This document shows, in pieces, positions 1-8,463 of a DNA stretch of 64,000 bases. The position numbers and the translations under genes are program-made. A model generated the notes under the pieces. It searched no databases and had not been told where the DNA came from. It saw only the letters and a program-made list of their open reading frames with translations. Every line of letters begins with the position of its first letter. The first letter of the stretch is position 1. Origin of the DNA: JACRDG01 sp963760985 (lineage in GTDB: Bacteria; Desulfobacterota; Desulfomonilia; Desulfomonilales; Desulfomonilaceae); the NCBI GenBank assembly GCA_963760985.1, contig CAVXFM010000022.1, positions 1 through 64,000 of the forward strand, given 5' to 3'.

Positions 1-2
1 CC

Positions 3-393
3 AACCGCAAATATGTGGGAAAGCATAGGCGTTTGAAAGAGTTTTCTCTTGAGGACTTTGATCGGTTGTTAGACGTGATTAAGCGCTCATCCCAAGTCTT
101 GGTCACGCCGCACACGTTAACAGAGACTTCCAACCTGCTCCGGCAAATTGGCGAACCCGCAAGAACCGAGGTGTGTGAGACGTTTCGCTCCATGATCCTT
201 TCGACCCCCGAGGAGGTACGTGGAGAGCCGAATCGCATGCAAAGCTCGCGAGTTCCTGCGGCTTGGGCTAACCGACTCGGTTCTTCTCGAGATTTCGGAC
301 AATTCTCGAACGATTCTCACTGCCGACCTGGATCTATATCTGTCGGCATTGGACAAAGGTTTGAAAGCCGTTAATTTTCGCCACCTCCCGTAA
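3..393 (+). CDS. PIN-domain protein, C-terminal part (5' end outside window, frameshifted)
   Basis: The gene enters from the left edge, so its start and first catalytic Asp are not visible. The first frame reads through HTLTETSNLL to LSTPEE. Removing one G from the GG at 215-216 continues it as YVESRIACKAREF, LGLTDSVLLEIS and ILTADLDLYL, ending at TAA 391-393. A conserved acid after GLTD and a late TADLDL Asp, with an upstream TETSNLL helix, fit a PIN-type nuclease fold (VapC-like or stand-alone). No antitoxin is visible because the upstream side is cut off. The +1 shift is probably a sequence error, as in many genes of this window. The family call is moderate; the biological role is unknown. 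Confidence 0.55.
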
Positions 394-558
394 TCCGGCA
401 TTTGGTGATAGTGCGCTCTTAGAATAGGCCTGCTGCATTGACGCGTGAGGGACAAAGTCGATCGTGCGAGAGCGTCTTGGCCGCTGAGTTCGCTGGCCGT
501 CATGCCGCTCGGTTGAACCGGCCTTTGTCTGCTCAAATTCGGCCAATTCTTTTTTTTC

Positions 559-587
559 TTGACGCGAAATTCTCGATGGGGTAGAAA
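559..587 (+). promoter_or_regulatory. Candidate sigma70 promoter of the trp operon
   Basis: TTGACG at 559-564 and TAGAAA at 582-587 are separated by 17 bases. The predicted start near 594 lies just before the leader-peptide ATG at 596. That would make the leader mRNA almost leaderless, which is a weakness of this call. It is still the best-spaced promoter in front of the Trp-codon leader. Confidence 0.45.
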
Positions 588-595
588 AGATCATT

Positions 596-760
596 ATGGT
601 GAATTCTGACTCCATACAAATCTTTTACCGTTCCGAAACCGACCCGCAGGGTATTTCCTCTGCTTCCTCCATAAGTGCGTGCGCTCTCTCCGTCAATACT
701 ACCCCTTATCAGGGCTGGTGGTGGTGGCAAAACCGCTTGACGGTGGGAGTTCGCTTGTGA
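596..760 (+). CDS. trpL: trp operon leader peptide with four tandem Trp codons
   Basis: A 54-residue open frame runs from ATG 596 to TGA 758-760 and contains four consecutive TGG codons at 716-727, near its end (YQGWWWWQNR). It lies directly upstream of trpE and is followed by mutually exclusive hairpins (see the attenuator entry). This is the expected arrangement for ribosome-mediated attenuation: charged tRNA-Trp lets the ribosome reach the stop codon, and Trp shortage stalls it at 716-727. The start codon is uncertain: there is no good Shine-Dalgarno before 596, and no other standard in-frame start apart from GTG 599 lies before the Trp run. The Trp run and downstream RNA elements are the strong evidence, not the N-terminus. 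Confidence 0.75.
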   Translation: MVNSDSIQIFYRSETDPQGISSASSISACALSVNTTPYQGWWWWQNRLTVGVRL

Positions 761-821
761 TCTCGTAGACAGAATAGCCTTTGTCCAACACAACCCACCG
801 TCAAAAACGGTGGGTTTTTTT
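737..821 (+). promoter_or_regulatory. trp attenuator (antiterminator versus terminator)
   Basis: Segment 2 (TTGACGGTGGG, 737-747) is an 11-base perfect complement of segment 3 (CCCACCGTCAA, 794-804). Segment 3 can instead pair with segment 4 (807-815) as a terminator. Segment 2 overlaps the end of the leader frame. A ribosome stalled on the Trp codons at 716-727 should leave segment 2 free to sequester segment 3, so transcription continues. A ribosome at the stop codon (758-760) should cover segment 2 and allow termination. The base pairing is seen in the sequence; the mechanism is inferred from the classic trp system. Confidence 0.75.
793..821 (+). terminator. Intrinsic terminator of the trp attenuator
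   Basis: The nine-base stem ACCCACCGT (793-801) / ACGGTGGGT (807-815), with a five-base CAAAA loop, is followed by a run of T at 815-821 and further T-rich sequence. It ends shortly before the trpE ribosome-binding site AGGAGG. Confidence 0.85.
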
Positions 822-845
822 GTTTCTTTTTCCCAGGAGGTTCCC

Positions 846-2234
846 ATGTCAGCGCTGAAACTCGTAAGCGCAGAAAAATTGGCCGACACTGACACGCCGG
901 TCTCGGCGTATCTCAAGCTCTGCCGGAACGGATCCGATTCGTTCCTGCTGGAGAGCGTGGAAACAAAGGACATCACGGGTCGATACTCGTTTGTCGCATT
1001 CGACCCGATCTTTGCCATGGAATTGGACCAGGACCGGGTCATCTCCTGGGATCGTGACATGGAAAGCGTCGCTCCTGCCGCGGAATTCTTCAACGTAATG
1101 CGAACCAATATCGAGCGCTTGCAGTGCTCGCCGATTCCTGACCTGCCGTCGGTGGGGTCGCTCATGGGCTTTATCGGGTACGACGCGGTTCGTCTCATCG
1201 AGCGGCTGCCCAACATGCGACCCAATAAGCTGCCCATAGCGAGGATGGTGTTCCCATCGCGTTTCGTGGTGTTCGACCATCTGCGCCGGGTCATGGTCCT
1301 GCTCGCGATCGACGCGGACGAAGCTACTGCCCAGGCCAAGATCCGTGAGATGCAAGAAACACTGGATAAACCGTTCGTGGTTCGCTCGCAGACCAGCGAG
1401 ATAAAGGTAGTCGCTCCACCCAGAGAGCGCTTCTACGAGGCGGTCAAGACTGCCCAGGAATACATCCGCGCGGGCGACATCTTTCAGGTGGTGCTCTCCG
1501 ACAGCTTCGAAGGCGAGACCGACCTCAGTCCCTTTGAGGCGTATCGTCGGCTCAGGGTGCGAAGCCCTTCACCGTACATGTTTTTTGCAGATTTCGGTGG
1601 GTATCAGCTCGTGGGGTCTTCCCCGGAAACCCTCGTGAAGGTGAACCAAAGACTCGTGACCGTGCGGCCAATCGCGGGGACTCGCGGCCGCGGGAGCAGC
1701 CCCGCACGAGACCATGAGTTGGAGGAGGAACTCCTGGGCTCGGAGAAGGAATGCGCAGAGCACATCATGCTCGTGGACCTGGCACGCAACGATGTGGGGC
1801 GAGTCAGTGGGTACGGGTCGGTTTCCGTGGCTCCGTACATGACCGTAAAACGATACAGCCACGTGATGCACATCGTTTCGCAGGTGCAGGGGATCCTTCG
1901 GGAAGACGCTGACGCAGTGGATGCGTTCAAGGCGGGTTTCCCCGCGGGCACGGTGTCCGGCGCTCCCAAAGTGAGAGCCATGGAGATCATCGACGAGCTG
2001 GAATTCGACTCCCGCGGCCCGTATGCGGGAGCCGTAGGCTACTTCGGCCCGGATGGCTCCACGGACACCTGCATCGCGATCCGTATCATTCTGTTTCAAG
2101 GCAACCATTTCACCATCCGGGTGGGAGCGGGCATCGTCGCGGACTCCATTCCCGAGATGGAATACAAAGAAATCCAAAACAAAGCGGCTCAAAGCATTCT
2201 TGCGGTTGAAGCCGCGGCAAAGGGAGCATCATGA
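846..2234 (+). CDS. trpE: Anthranilate synthase component I
   Basis: TrpE converts chorismate and ammonia (supplied by TrpG) to anthranilate, the first committed Trp step. The 462-residue protein has the usual length. An LLES motif at residues 34-37 matches the Trp feedback-binding segment, and the chorismate-binding C-terminal half carries SPSPYMFF, GSSPE, RPIAGTRGRG and GTVSGAPKVRAME. The start at ATG 846 was chosen because AGGAGG lies a few bases upstream; an in-frame start at 810 would lie in the terminator T-tract. The gene is controlled by the leader attenuator. Its stop overlaps the trpD start. The partner glutaminase gene lies much further down the operon, after trpA. Confidence 0.96.
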   Translation: MSALKLVSAEKLADTDTPVSAYLKLCRNGSDSFLLESVETKDITGRYSFVAFDPIFAMELDQDRVISWDRDMESVAPAAEFFNVMRTNIERLQCSPIPDLPSVGSLMGFIGYDAVRLIERLPNMRPNKLPIARMVFPSRFVVFDHLRRVMVLLAIDADEATAQAKIREMQETLDKPFVVRSQTSEIKVVAPPRERFYEAVKTAQEYIRAGDIFQVVLSDSFEGETDLSPFEAYRRLRVRSPSPYMFFADFGGYQLVGSSPETLVKVNQRLVTVRPIAGTRGRGSSPARDHELEEELLGSEKECAEHIMLVDLARNDVGRVSGYGSVSVAPYMTVKRYSHVMHIVSQVQGILREDADAVDAFKAGFPAGTVSGAPKVRAMEIIDELEFDSRGPYAGAVGYFGPDGSTDTCIAIRIILFQGNHFTIRVGAGIVADSIPEMEYKEIQNKAAQSILAVEAAAKGAS

Positions 2235-3299
2235 TTCAGCAAGCCATAGCCAAAGTCGTACAAGGACAGGACCTCTCCGAGGCCGAAATGATGAGAGTTA
2301 TGGACCAGATTACCGAAGGACAGGCCACTCCCGCACAAATCGGCGCGTTTCTTATCGGGCTGCGCATGAAGGGCGTGAAAACGGACGAGATCGTCGGCGC
2401 TGCCCGTGTGATGCGTGCGAAGAGCGTTCCCATTCCCGTGGGTAACTCGAACGTGGCCCTGGATAGGGACGAGATCAACGTGGAAGCCGAGACCGTGGTG
2501 GACACCTGCGGCACCGGAGGTGACGGCACCAAGACGTTCAACGTTTCCACCACCACGGCCTTTGTGGTCGCGGGAGCCGGCCTGAAAGTGGCCAAGCACG
2601 GAAATCGGTCCGTTTCCAGCCAATGTGGGAGTGCGGACGTGGTGGAAGCGCTGGGCGTGCCGCTGGATTTAACCCCGCAGCAAGTCGGCGATTGCATCGA
2701 CAGGGTCGGCATCGGGTTTCTGTACGCTCCCATGCTTCACGGCGCGATGCGTCACGTGGTGGGACCGAGACGCGAGATCGGACTTCGCACGATCTTTAAT
2801 ATCCTCGGTCCCTTGACCAATCCCGCAGGCGCAAGCGTCCAGGTGCTCGGTGTGTACCGGGAAGATCTCACCGAGACCATGGCAGAGGCACTCAGAAGGC
2901 TTGGTTCCAAAAGCGCCTTTGTGGTGTACGGCGAAGGCAGCTACGACGAAATCAGCATCACGGGCAGAACCACCATCACCCGACTCCGTGCAGATGAAAT
3001 TATTACCACCAGCGTGACACCCGAGGAAGTGGGGCTTAAGCGAGCCCAACCGGAGGAAATTCGCGGGGGGAGACGCGGCCCGGAACGCGAATATTGTTCT
3101 GGAAGTGCTCAGAGGAGAGAAGAATGCTCGCCGGGATATGGTCCTCATGAACGCGGGTGCGGTTCTGGTTGCGGCAGAACGAGCGCAAACCCTGAAAGAG
3201 GGTGTGGAAATGGCAGCGGATTCCATCGACTCAGGCCGAGCTGTGGGAAAACTCCGGGATTTGATTGCTACTGCCGGTTTCCCTTGCCGAGTTTTGTAA
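2231..3299 (+). CDS. trpD: Anthranilate phosphoribosyltransferase (one +1 frameshift)
   Basis: TrpD transfers phosphoribose from PRPP to anthranilate. The protein has the glycosyltransferase-3 helical N-terminus, GTGGDG at residues 94-99, NVSTT after it, and HGAMRHVVGPRREIGLRT, which ends with the conserved RT. The frame breaks at a run of six G (3065-3070); five G would join EEIRGG to DAARNANIVLEVL and give about 355 residues ending at TAA 3297-3299, the normal size. Without correction the protein would lose its last helices. The start ATG 2231 overlaps the trpE stop. The error in a homopolymer suggests a sequencing artefact. Confidence 0.93.
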
Positions 3300-3333
3300 G
3301 AATGCTGCAACGCAGTACGTGCGAGGAAGAACA

Positions 3334-4119
3334 ATGACCGTGCTGGAAAACATTTTGGCCCATAAGGCGGAAGAGGTCGGTCTTCTCAAGGCACACACCG
3401 ACATCAATGACCTGCACAGGCACGCTGCAGAGGCTCCCCCGGTGCGAGACATGATCGTCGCGTTGCGTTCCTGCAGGCATGTGCCGATCATCGCGGAGAT
3501 CAAGCGAGCCTCTCCGTCCCTGGGAACCATTAATGACCGCACCGATGTCGCGGGCCAGGCACGGTCGTACGAAAAGGGTGGAGCAGCCGGACTGTCCGTG
3601 CTCACCGACGGACCTTTTTTCAAGGGAAAACTCGAGGACATCCATGAGGCTCGCGCTCACGTGACCCTCCCGGTCCTGCGCAAGGACTTTATCATTGATT
3701 CGATTCAGCTTTACCAATCCAGAGCCGCGGGGGCAGACGCCATACTCCTCATTGCGGCAGTCCTGGGCCTGGAGCATTTGCGGAAACTGTATCTCGAAAC
3801 CGTTGCCCTAGGAATGACGCCGATTGTCGAGGTTCACGCGGAGTCCGAGCTTTCCGGCGTAATGGCGCTCGACCCCGTGATTGTAGGAATAAACAACCGC
3901 AACCTCCGCACCATGGAAGTCAGCCTGGAGACCTGCGTGAGGCTACGGCCACTGATTCCGGAGGGGACGCTGGTTCTCGCGGAGAGCGGTATCAAAGGCC
4001 CTGAAGACGTGGCCTTGCTTTTGGATGCAGGGGTGGATGCGTTCCTCGTGGGCACCACGCTCATGAAGTCCGGAGATCCGGAAGGGACGCTCTCGCGTCT
4101 GTGCAGAGCGGGAGGCTAG
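3334..4119 (+). CDS. trpC: Indole-3-glycerol phosphate synthase
   Basis: TrpC performs ring closure of carboxyphenylamino-deoxyribulose phosphate to indole glycerol phosphate. The 261-residue TIM barrel has EIKRASPS at residues 55-62 with the catalytic Lys, then VLRKDFIID, GADAILLIAAVL, the VEVHAE segment, GINNRNL and ESGIKGPED, all in the family order. ATG 3334, preceded by GAGGAAG, fits the family N-terminus; the longer in-frame start at 3265 would overlap trpD. It is monofunctional, with TrpF encoded separately next to it. Confidence 0.96.
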   Translation: MTVLENILAHKAEEVGLLKAHTDINDLHRHAAEAPPVRDMIVALRSCRHVPIIAEIKRASPSLGTINDRTDVAGQARSYEKGGAAGLSVLTDGPFFKGKLEDIHEARAHVTLPVLRKDFIIDSIQLYQSRAAGADAILLIAAVLGLEHLRKLYLETVALGMTPIVEVHAESELSGVMALDPVIVGINNRNLRTMEVSLETCVRLRPLIPEGTLVLAESGIKGPEDVALLLDAGVDAFLVGTTLMKSGDPEGTLSRLCRAGG

Positions 4120-4122
4120 ATC

Positions 4123-4740
4123 ATGGTTCGTGTGAAGATTTGCGGCATAACTACGCGCGAAGATGGTCTGGCTGCGGCACGGATGGGTGCGGACATGCTG
4201 GGTTTCGTATTTGCTCCCAGCCCTCGTCAGGTCTTGCCGGATCAGGCACGCACGATCATACGCTGCTTGCCGACTCACGTGATGACCGTGGGGGTCTTTG
4301 TGAACGCTCCCCTGGATCTCATGAGGGAGGTCCAGCGATTCTGTGGTCTCGGGACGCTCCAGCTTCACGGAGATGAAAGCGAAGAGATGGTCCAAGCCCT
4401 GGGGGTCCCGGTGATCAAGGCCCTGAGAGTGGCTAAGACCGCGCTGGAGTGTGACACGGCTTTTCAGGGAGCAACGCTCCTGCTCGACACGTACGACCCG
4501 GAATCTGTCGGCGGCACCGGCAAGACCTTTGATTGGGGTCTGGCAATCGGTCCGGCACGCAAAAGGCAGATCATTCTTGCAGGAGGCCTCACTCCTGAAA
4601 ATATTGTTGATGCTATCACGACGGTTCGACCCTACGCAGTGGATATCTCCAGCGGAGTGGAGCGGGAACCGGGGAGAAAAGATCATGACAAAGTTGAACG
4701 TTTCATTCGCAGGGCTAAATCCCTGGAAAACGCTTCCTGA
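4123..4740 (+). CDS. trpF: Phosphoribosylanthranilate isomerase
   Basis: TrpF isomerises phosphoribosylanthranilate, the step between TrpD and TrpC. The 205-residue barrel begins VRVKICGIT, with the catalytic Cys at residue 7. The later Asp lies in LLLDTYDPES, followed by GGTGKTFDW, LAGGLTPEN and AVDISSGVE, all family signatures. It begins four bases after trpC. Its last 56 bases overlap the start of trpB in another frame, an unusually long overlap that suggests tight translational coupling. Confidence 0.96.
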   Translation: MVRVKICGITTREDGLAAARMGADMLGFVFAPSPRQVLPDQARTIIRCLPTHVMTVGVFVNAPLDLMREVQRFCGLGTLQLHGDESEEMVQALGVPVIKALRVAKTALECDTAFQGATLLLDTYDPESVGGTGKTFDWGLAIGPARKRQIILAGGLTPENIVDAITTVRPYAVDISSGVEREPGRKDHDKVERFIRRAKSLENAS

Positions 4741-5914
4741 CTCACGGGGTCGATTCGGGCCCTTCGGGGGCCGGTTTGTTCCCGAGACGGTCATCCCTGC
4801 TCTGGACGAGCTGGAATCCGCGTATGAGGAAGCTCTACAGGATCCCGGCTTTCATGAGGAATTGGAGCTTCTCCTCACGCATTATGTGGGCCGTGAGACT
4901 CCGCTGTACGAGGCTCGTCGCCTGACCAAGCACATAGGAGGGGCCCGCGTGTTCCTGAAACGGGAAGACTTGGCTCACACAGGCGCACACAAGATCAACA
5001 ACACCCTGGGCCAAGGCCTCGTAGCCCGCCGTATGGGGAAGAAGCGCATCATCGCGGAGACCGGCGCGGGGCAACATGGGGTGGCATCGGCCACCGCTGC
5101 TGCGCTGCTGGGCATGGAATGCGTGGTGTTCATGGGGACCCTGGACATGGAGCGGCAAGCGCTCAATGTCACGCGGATGCGACTGTTGGGGGCAACCGTG
5201 GAACCCGTGCATTCGGGAAGCAAGTCGCTCAAGGATGCGGTAAACGAAGCCATCCGCGACTGGGTGACCCACGTGCGGGACACGCATTACATCATCGGCT
5301 CTGTGGTCGGACCACATCCTTACCCGCGAATGGTCCGGGATTTTCAGTCCGTGATCGGCAGGGAAGCCAGAAGGCAAATGATTGAAAGGGAAGGGCGGCT
5401 GCCCGACGCTCTGGTGGCCTGTGTCGGAGCCGGAAGCAACGCGATAGGATTCTTTCATCCCTTCCTGGACGATCCTGTGGAACTCGTAGGCGTGGAAGCC
5501 GCGGGAAAAGGTCTCGAAAGCGGTCTGCACTCCGCGAGCCTCGTGGCCGGATCTGTAGGCGTGCTCCACGGTGCGAAGAGCTACCTGCTGCACGACAAGT
5601 ACGGCCAGATCATCGAAGCCCACTCGATCGCGGCAGGTCTCGATTATCCGGGCGTCGGGCCTGAGCACGGGTACCTGAAAGATATCGGAAGAGTTCGGTA
5701 CGAAACCGCGACCGATAAAGAGGCGTTGAAAGCCTTTCATACTCTGGCTTCCACCGAAGGAATACTGCCGGCCCTGGAGAGTTCCCACGCTCTGGCATAT
5801 GTGGAGCGTCTCGCTCCTACCATGGAGCCGGAGGACATTATTGTGGTCTGTCTCTCCGGCCGGGGCGACAAGGACGTTGCCCACGTGACCGCTGCCATGG
5901 AGGCTCTCTCATGA
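4685..5914 (+). CDS. trpB: Tryptophan synthase beta chain
   Basis: TrpB condenses indole with serine in a PLP reaction, fed indole by TrpA through a tunnel. The 409-residue protein has GRFGPFGGRFVPE near its start, the PLP Lys at residue 103 in GAHKINNT, ETGAGQHG, and the PLP phosphate loop GAGSNA. It belongs to the TrpB1 type that pairs with TrpA. ATG 4685 has a GGGGAG ribosome-binding site and lies inside the end of trpF. The long upstream in-frame extension to 4451 is out of family and was rejected. Confidence 0.96.
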   Translation: MTKLNVSFAGLNPWKTLPDSRGRFGPFGGRFVPETVIPALDELESAYEEALQDPGFHEELELLLTHYVGRETPLYEARRLTKHIGGARVFLKREDLAHTGAHKINNTLGQGLVARRMGKKRIIAETGAGQHGVASATAAALLGMECVVFMGTLDMERQALNVTRMRLLGATVEPVHSGSKSLKDAVNEAIRDWVTHVRDTHYIIGSVVGPHPYPRMVRDFQSVIGREARRQMIEREGRLPDALVACVGAGSNAIGFFHPFLDDPVELVGVEAAGKGLESGLHSASLVAGSVGVLHGAKSYLLHDKYGQIIEAHSIAAGLDYPGVGPEHGYLKDIGRVRYETATDKEALKAFHTLASTEGILPALESSHALAYVERLAPTMEPEDIIVVCLSGRGDKDVAHVTAAMEALS

Positions 5915-6750
5915 AATCACTCGTACACACAGCAATCAATCGAGCGCTGGCAGCGGACCGTTGCGCATTCATCCCCTTCTTGACAGGAGGGTTTCCCGAT
6001 CCTGACACGTGCGTGGAACTGCTGAAAGCCCTTGCCGAACACGGTGCGGACGTTATCGAGGTAGGGGTGCCGTTTTCCGACCCCTTGGCTGACGGTCCGA
6101 CGATTCAGACGGCCAGCCGCACGGCCTTGGACAACGGAGTCACGCCGTTTGTGGTCTTTGACGTGGTCGCTCGCGCGGCCAAACAGATGACCTGCCCTCT
6201 CGTCCTGATGACCTATTTCAACCCGGTACTGAGAATGGGGTTGAGGGAGTTTGCACGCGAGGCCAAAGAATCGGGCTGTGCAGGAGTCATCATTCCGGAC
6301 CTGCCTGCCGACGAAGCCGCAGAATGGGTGGAAGTCAGCCGGGGCTCCGAATTGGATACCATTTTCCTCGTGGCTCCCACCACGCCTCCGCAACGGATGC
6401 AAATGATCGCTTCACTCTCGCGGGGATTCCTTTACTACGTGTCCACGACCGGGGTAACCGGCAGCGCATGCGCGATCTCGGATGAGATGGTCGCTCAGAT
6501 AGACCTCGCGAAAAGCCTCTCTCCGGTTCCGGTGGCAGTGGGATTCGGTATCGCGGAACCTGATCAGGCACGCGCTTTTGCGCCTATGGTTGACGGGATC
6601 ATCGTGGGCAGCGCGTTCATCAGGCAGATTCAGGCATACCAGAACGCGGGCGACCAGGTCGCTGCAGTCTCCCGTTTGGCCGCGTCGCTCAGCGCTGCGC
6701 TTGGAAAAACGCCCAGCGGCAATGGCAATGGAACAGCGAAGGCACGCTAA
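5911..6750 (+). CDS. trpA: Tryptophan synthase alpha chain
   Basis: TrpA cleaves indole glycerol phosphate to indole and glyceraldehyde 3-phosphate. The catalytic acids are seen as Glu50 in DVIEVGVPFSDP and Asp61 in LADGP; GVTGS and GFGIAEPDQ follow. It has 279 residues with a Gly/Asn-rich tail (PSGNGNGTAKAR). The start ATGA overlaps the trpB stop, as usual for stoichiometric partners. Confidence 0.96.
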   Translation: MKSLVHTAINRALAADRCAFIPFLTGGFPDPDTCVELLKALAEHGADVIEVGVPFSDPLADGPTIQTASRTALDNGVTPFVVFDVVARAAKQMTCPLVLMTYFNPVLRMGLREFAREAKESGCAGVIIPDLPADEAAEWVEVSRGSELDTIFLVAPTTPPQRMQMIASLSRGFLYYVSTTGVTGSACAISDEMVAQIDLAKSLSPVPVAVGFGIAEPDQARAFAPMVDGIIVGSAFIRQIQAYQNAGDQVAAVSRLAASLSAALGKTPSGNGNGTAKAR

Positions 6751-6784
6751 GCCCAGCTTCTCGATCACATGTGAGGTGACAATA

Positions 6785-7372
6785 ATGATTCTCTTAATCG
6801 ACAATTATGATTCTTTTACGTATAACATCGCTCATGCACTCGGGTCCTTGGGGCAAACGCTGACCGTGGTGCGTTCCGACGTAGTCGGCGTTCAGGACGT
6901 GGAAGCCATGTCCCCGGAAGCGATAGTGATTTCGCCGGGTCCCGGAACGCCGAACGATGCGGGCATAAGCTGCGCGGTCATCGAGCGATTCGCCGGACGC
7001 GTTCCCATCTTGGGCGTATGCCTGGGACACCAGTGCATTGCGGCGGTGTTTGGCGCGAGAGTGGTGCGTGGCAAGACTCCTGTCCATGGCAAGACCTCGG
7101 AAGTGTTCCATGACGGCAGGACGATTTACGCGGGACTGAGAAATCCTTTCCGAGCCACCAGATATCATTCTCTGGTAGCAGCCGAAGAGACAGTAGCCTC
7201 TCCTCTGGAAGTCTCTGCATACACGATGGGCGGCACGGTGATGGGGCTGCGATGCGCGGACCTCAAAGTGGAGGGCGTCCAGTTCCATCCGGAATCCATT
7301 GCCACTCCACAGGGCATGATGCTTTTCCGGAATTTTCTCGACCTCTATCTGGGTGTTCGTCAGGCTGCCTGA
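6785..7372 (+). CDS. trpG: Anthranilate synthase component II (glutamine amidotransferase)
   Basis: TrpG releases ammonia from glutamine for TrpE. It is a class I glutaminase domain of 195 residues: DNYDSFTYN at the N-terminus, oxyanion loop SPGPGTP, nucleophile Cys79 in GVCLGHQ, and VQFHPES with the His/Glu of the triad. ATG 6785 follows an AGGTGA ribosome-binding site; an in-frame start at 6578 would lie within trpA. Being the only such gene in the operon, it may also serve folate synthesis as PabA, which sequence alone cannot settle. Its position after trpA rather than next to trpE is uncommon. Confidence 0.93.
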   Translation: MILLIDNYDSFTYNIAHALGSLGQTLTVVRSDVVGVQDVEAMSPEAIVISPGPGTPNDAGISCAVIERFAGRVPILGVCLGHQCIAAVFGARVVRGKTPVHGKTSEVFHDGRTIYAGLRNPFRATRYHSLVAAEETVASPLEVSAYTMGGTVMGLRCADLKVEGVQFHPESIATPQGMMLFRNFLDLYLGVRQAA

Positions 7373-7422
7373 GAACCGGGCTGATTCGATAAGTCAAAAT
7401 ACGAACGCCGCGAGGGTACGAC

Positions 7423-8463
7423 ATGGTCATTACAATGAAGGAAGACTGCCAGAAGAAAGAGGTCGGCGAGGTTCTGGCAGTATTACGGAGCCACGGCCTG
7501 GAACCGAGAATCATTTCACCGGGACCTCGTGTGGTAATTGGCGTGGTAGAGGATGTTGCACAGGGCCTCGTGGCGAACCTCACCAGCATCTTCTCTCAGA
7601 AGCCGGGGATCGAGGGGATCGAGACTTTCGGAACCTCGTGGAAACTCGTATCTCGGAGTTTCAGGCCGGACCGCACTACCATTGAGGTCGGCTCACGGGT
7701 GATCGGGGGAAAAGATATCGCAGTCATGGCCGGTCCGTGCGCGGTAGAATCCCGGGAGAACATCATCGAGATTGCGCAGGCGATCAAAGCGGCCGGCGCG
7801 AGTTTCTTGCGGGGCGGAGCGTTCAAACCGAGGACATCTCCGTATTCATTTCGAGGACTGGGCGAAAAGGGCCTGGAGTACTTGGCCGAGGCACGACGAT
7901 TGACCGGGCTTCCTGTGGTCACCGAGGTGCTTGCCCAGGATGAAGTGGATCTTGTGGCCCGTTACGCGGATATCCTTCAGATCGGCACGCGTGATATGCA
8001 GAACTTCGCTCTTCTGGAAGCAGTAGGCGAACTGGACAAACCGGTATTTCTCAAACGAGGTCTCATGGCCACGGTGAAGGAACTGTTGCTTTCCGCAGAG
8101 TACATTCTGGCCAAAGGCAATACACGGGTCATTCTCTGTGAGCGGGGCATTCGCACCTTTGAGAGAGAGACGCGCAACACCTTGGACATCTCTGCAGTGC
8201 CTTTGCTCAAGCAGTTGTCTCATTTGCCTGTGGTGGTGGACCCGAGCCACGCCGTGGGGAAGAGAGAGCTGGTAAGCTCGGTGGCCTTGGCTGCGGTCGC
8301 GGCTGGAGCGGACGGCCTCATGATAGAAGTCCATCCCGATCCTGACAGCGCGGTGTCAGACGGCCGACAAAGCCTCACCCTCGAAGCGTTCGCAGCGCTG
8401 ATGCCCATGATACAGCGAGTGGCCGAAGCCGTGAACGGCGCGCGCGACGGGAGGTTGCCGTGA
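7423..8463 (+). CDS. aroF: DAHP synthase, type I-beta, with N-terminal ferredoxin-like regulatory domain
   Basis: Condenses phosphoenolpyruvate and erythrose 4-phosphate, the entry to the shikimate pathway. Residues 1 to about 75 form a small domain (MVITMKED ... ISPGPRVVIGVVED) like the ferredoxin-like domain that gives Thermotoga-type enzymes Tyr/Phe feedback control. The barrel follows with AGPCAVES, LRGGAFKPRTSPYSF, QIGTRDMQNF, FLKRG, ILCERGIRTFE and VDPSHAVGKR. The start ATG 7423 has GAGGG upstream. It is one of two DAHP synthases in the window; the second (14297) lacks this regulatory domain. It overlaps aroA by four bases. Confidence 0.95.
   Translation: MVITMKEDCQKKEVGEVLAVLRSHGLEPRIISPGPRVVIGVVEDVAQGLVANLTSIFSQKPGIEGIETFGTSWKLVSRSFRPDRTTIEVGSRVIGGKDIAVMAGPCAVESRENIIEIAQAIKAAGASFLRGGAFKPRTSPYSFRGLGEKGLEYLAEARRLTGLPVVTEVLAQDEVDLVARYADILQIGTRDMQNFALLEAVGELDKPVFLKRGLMATVKELLLSAEYILAKGNTRVILCERGIRTFERETRNTLDISAVPLLKQLSHLPVVVDPSHAVGKRELVSSVALAAVAAGADGLMIEVHPDPDSAVSDGRQSLTLEAFAALMPMIQRVAEAVNGARDGRLP

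Noticed and set aside
675..739. GTG frame over the Trp run giving four Gly
   Set aside because: The alternative frame has four tandem Trp codons directly before trpE with matching attenuator arms; the Gly frame has no rationale.
4835..5884. 349-codon antisense frame over trpB
   Set aside because: Shadow of the trpB codon pattern; no domain recognised.
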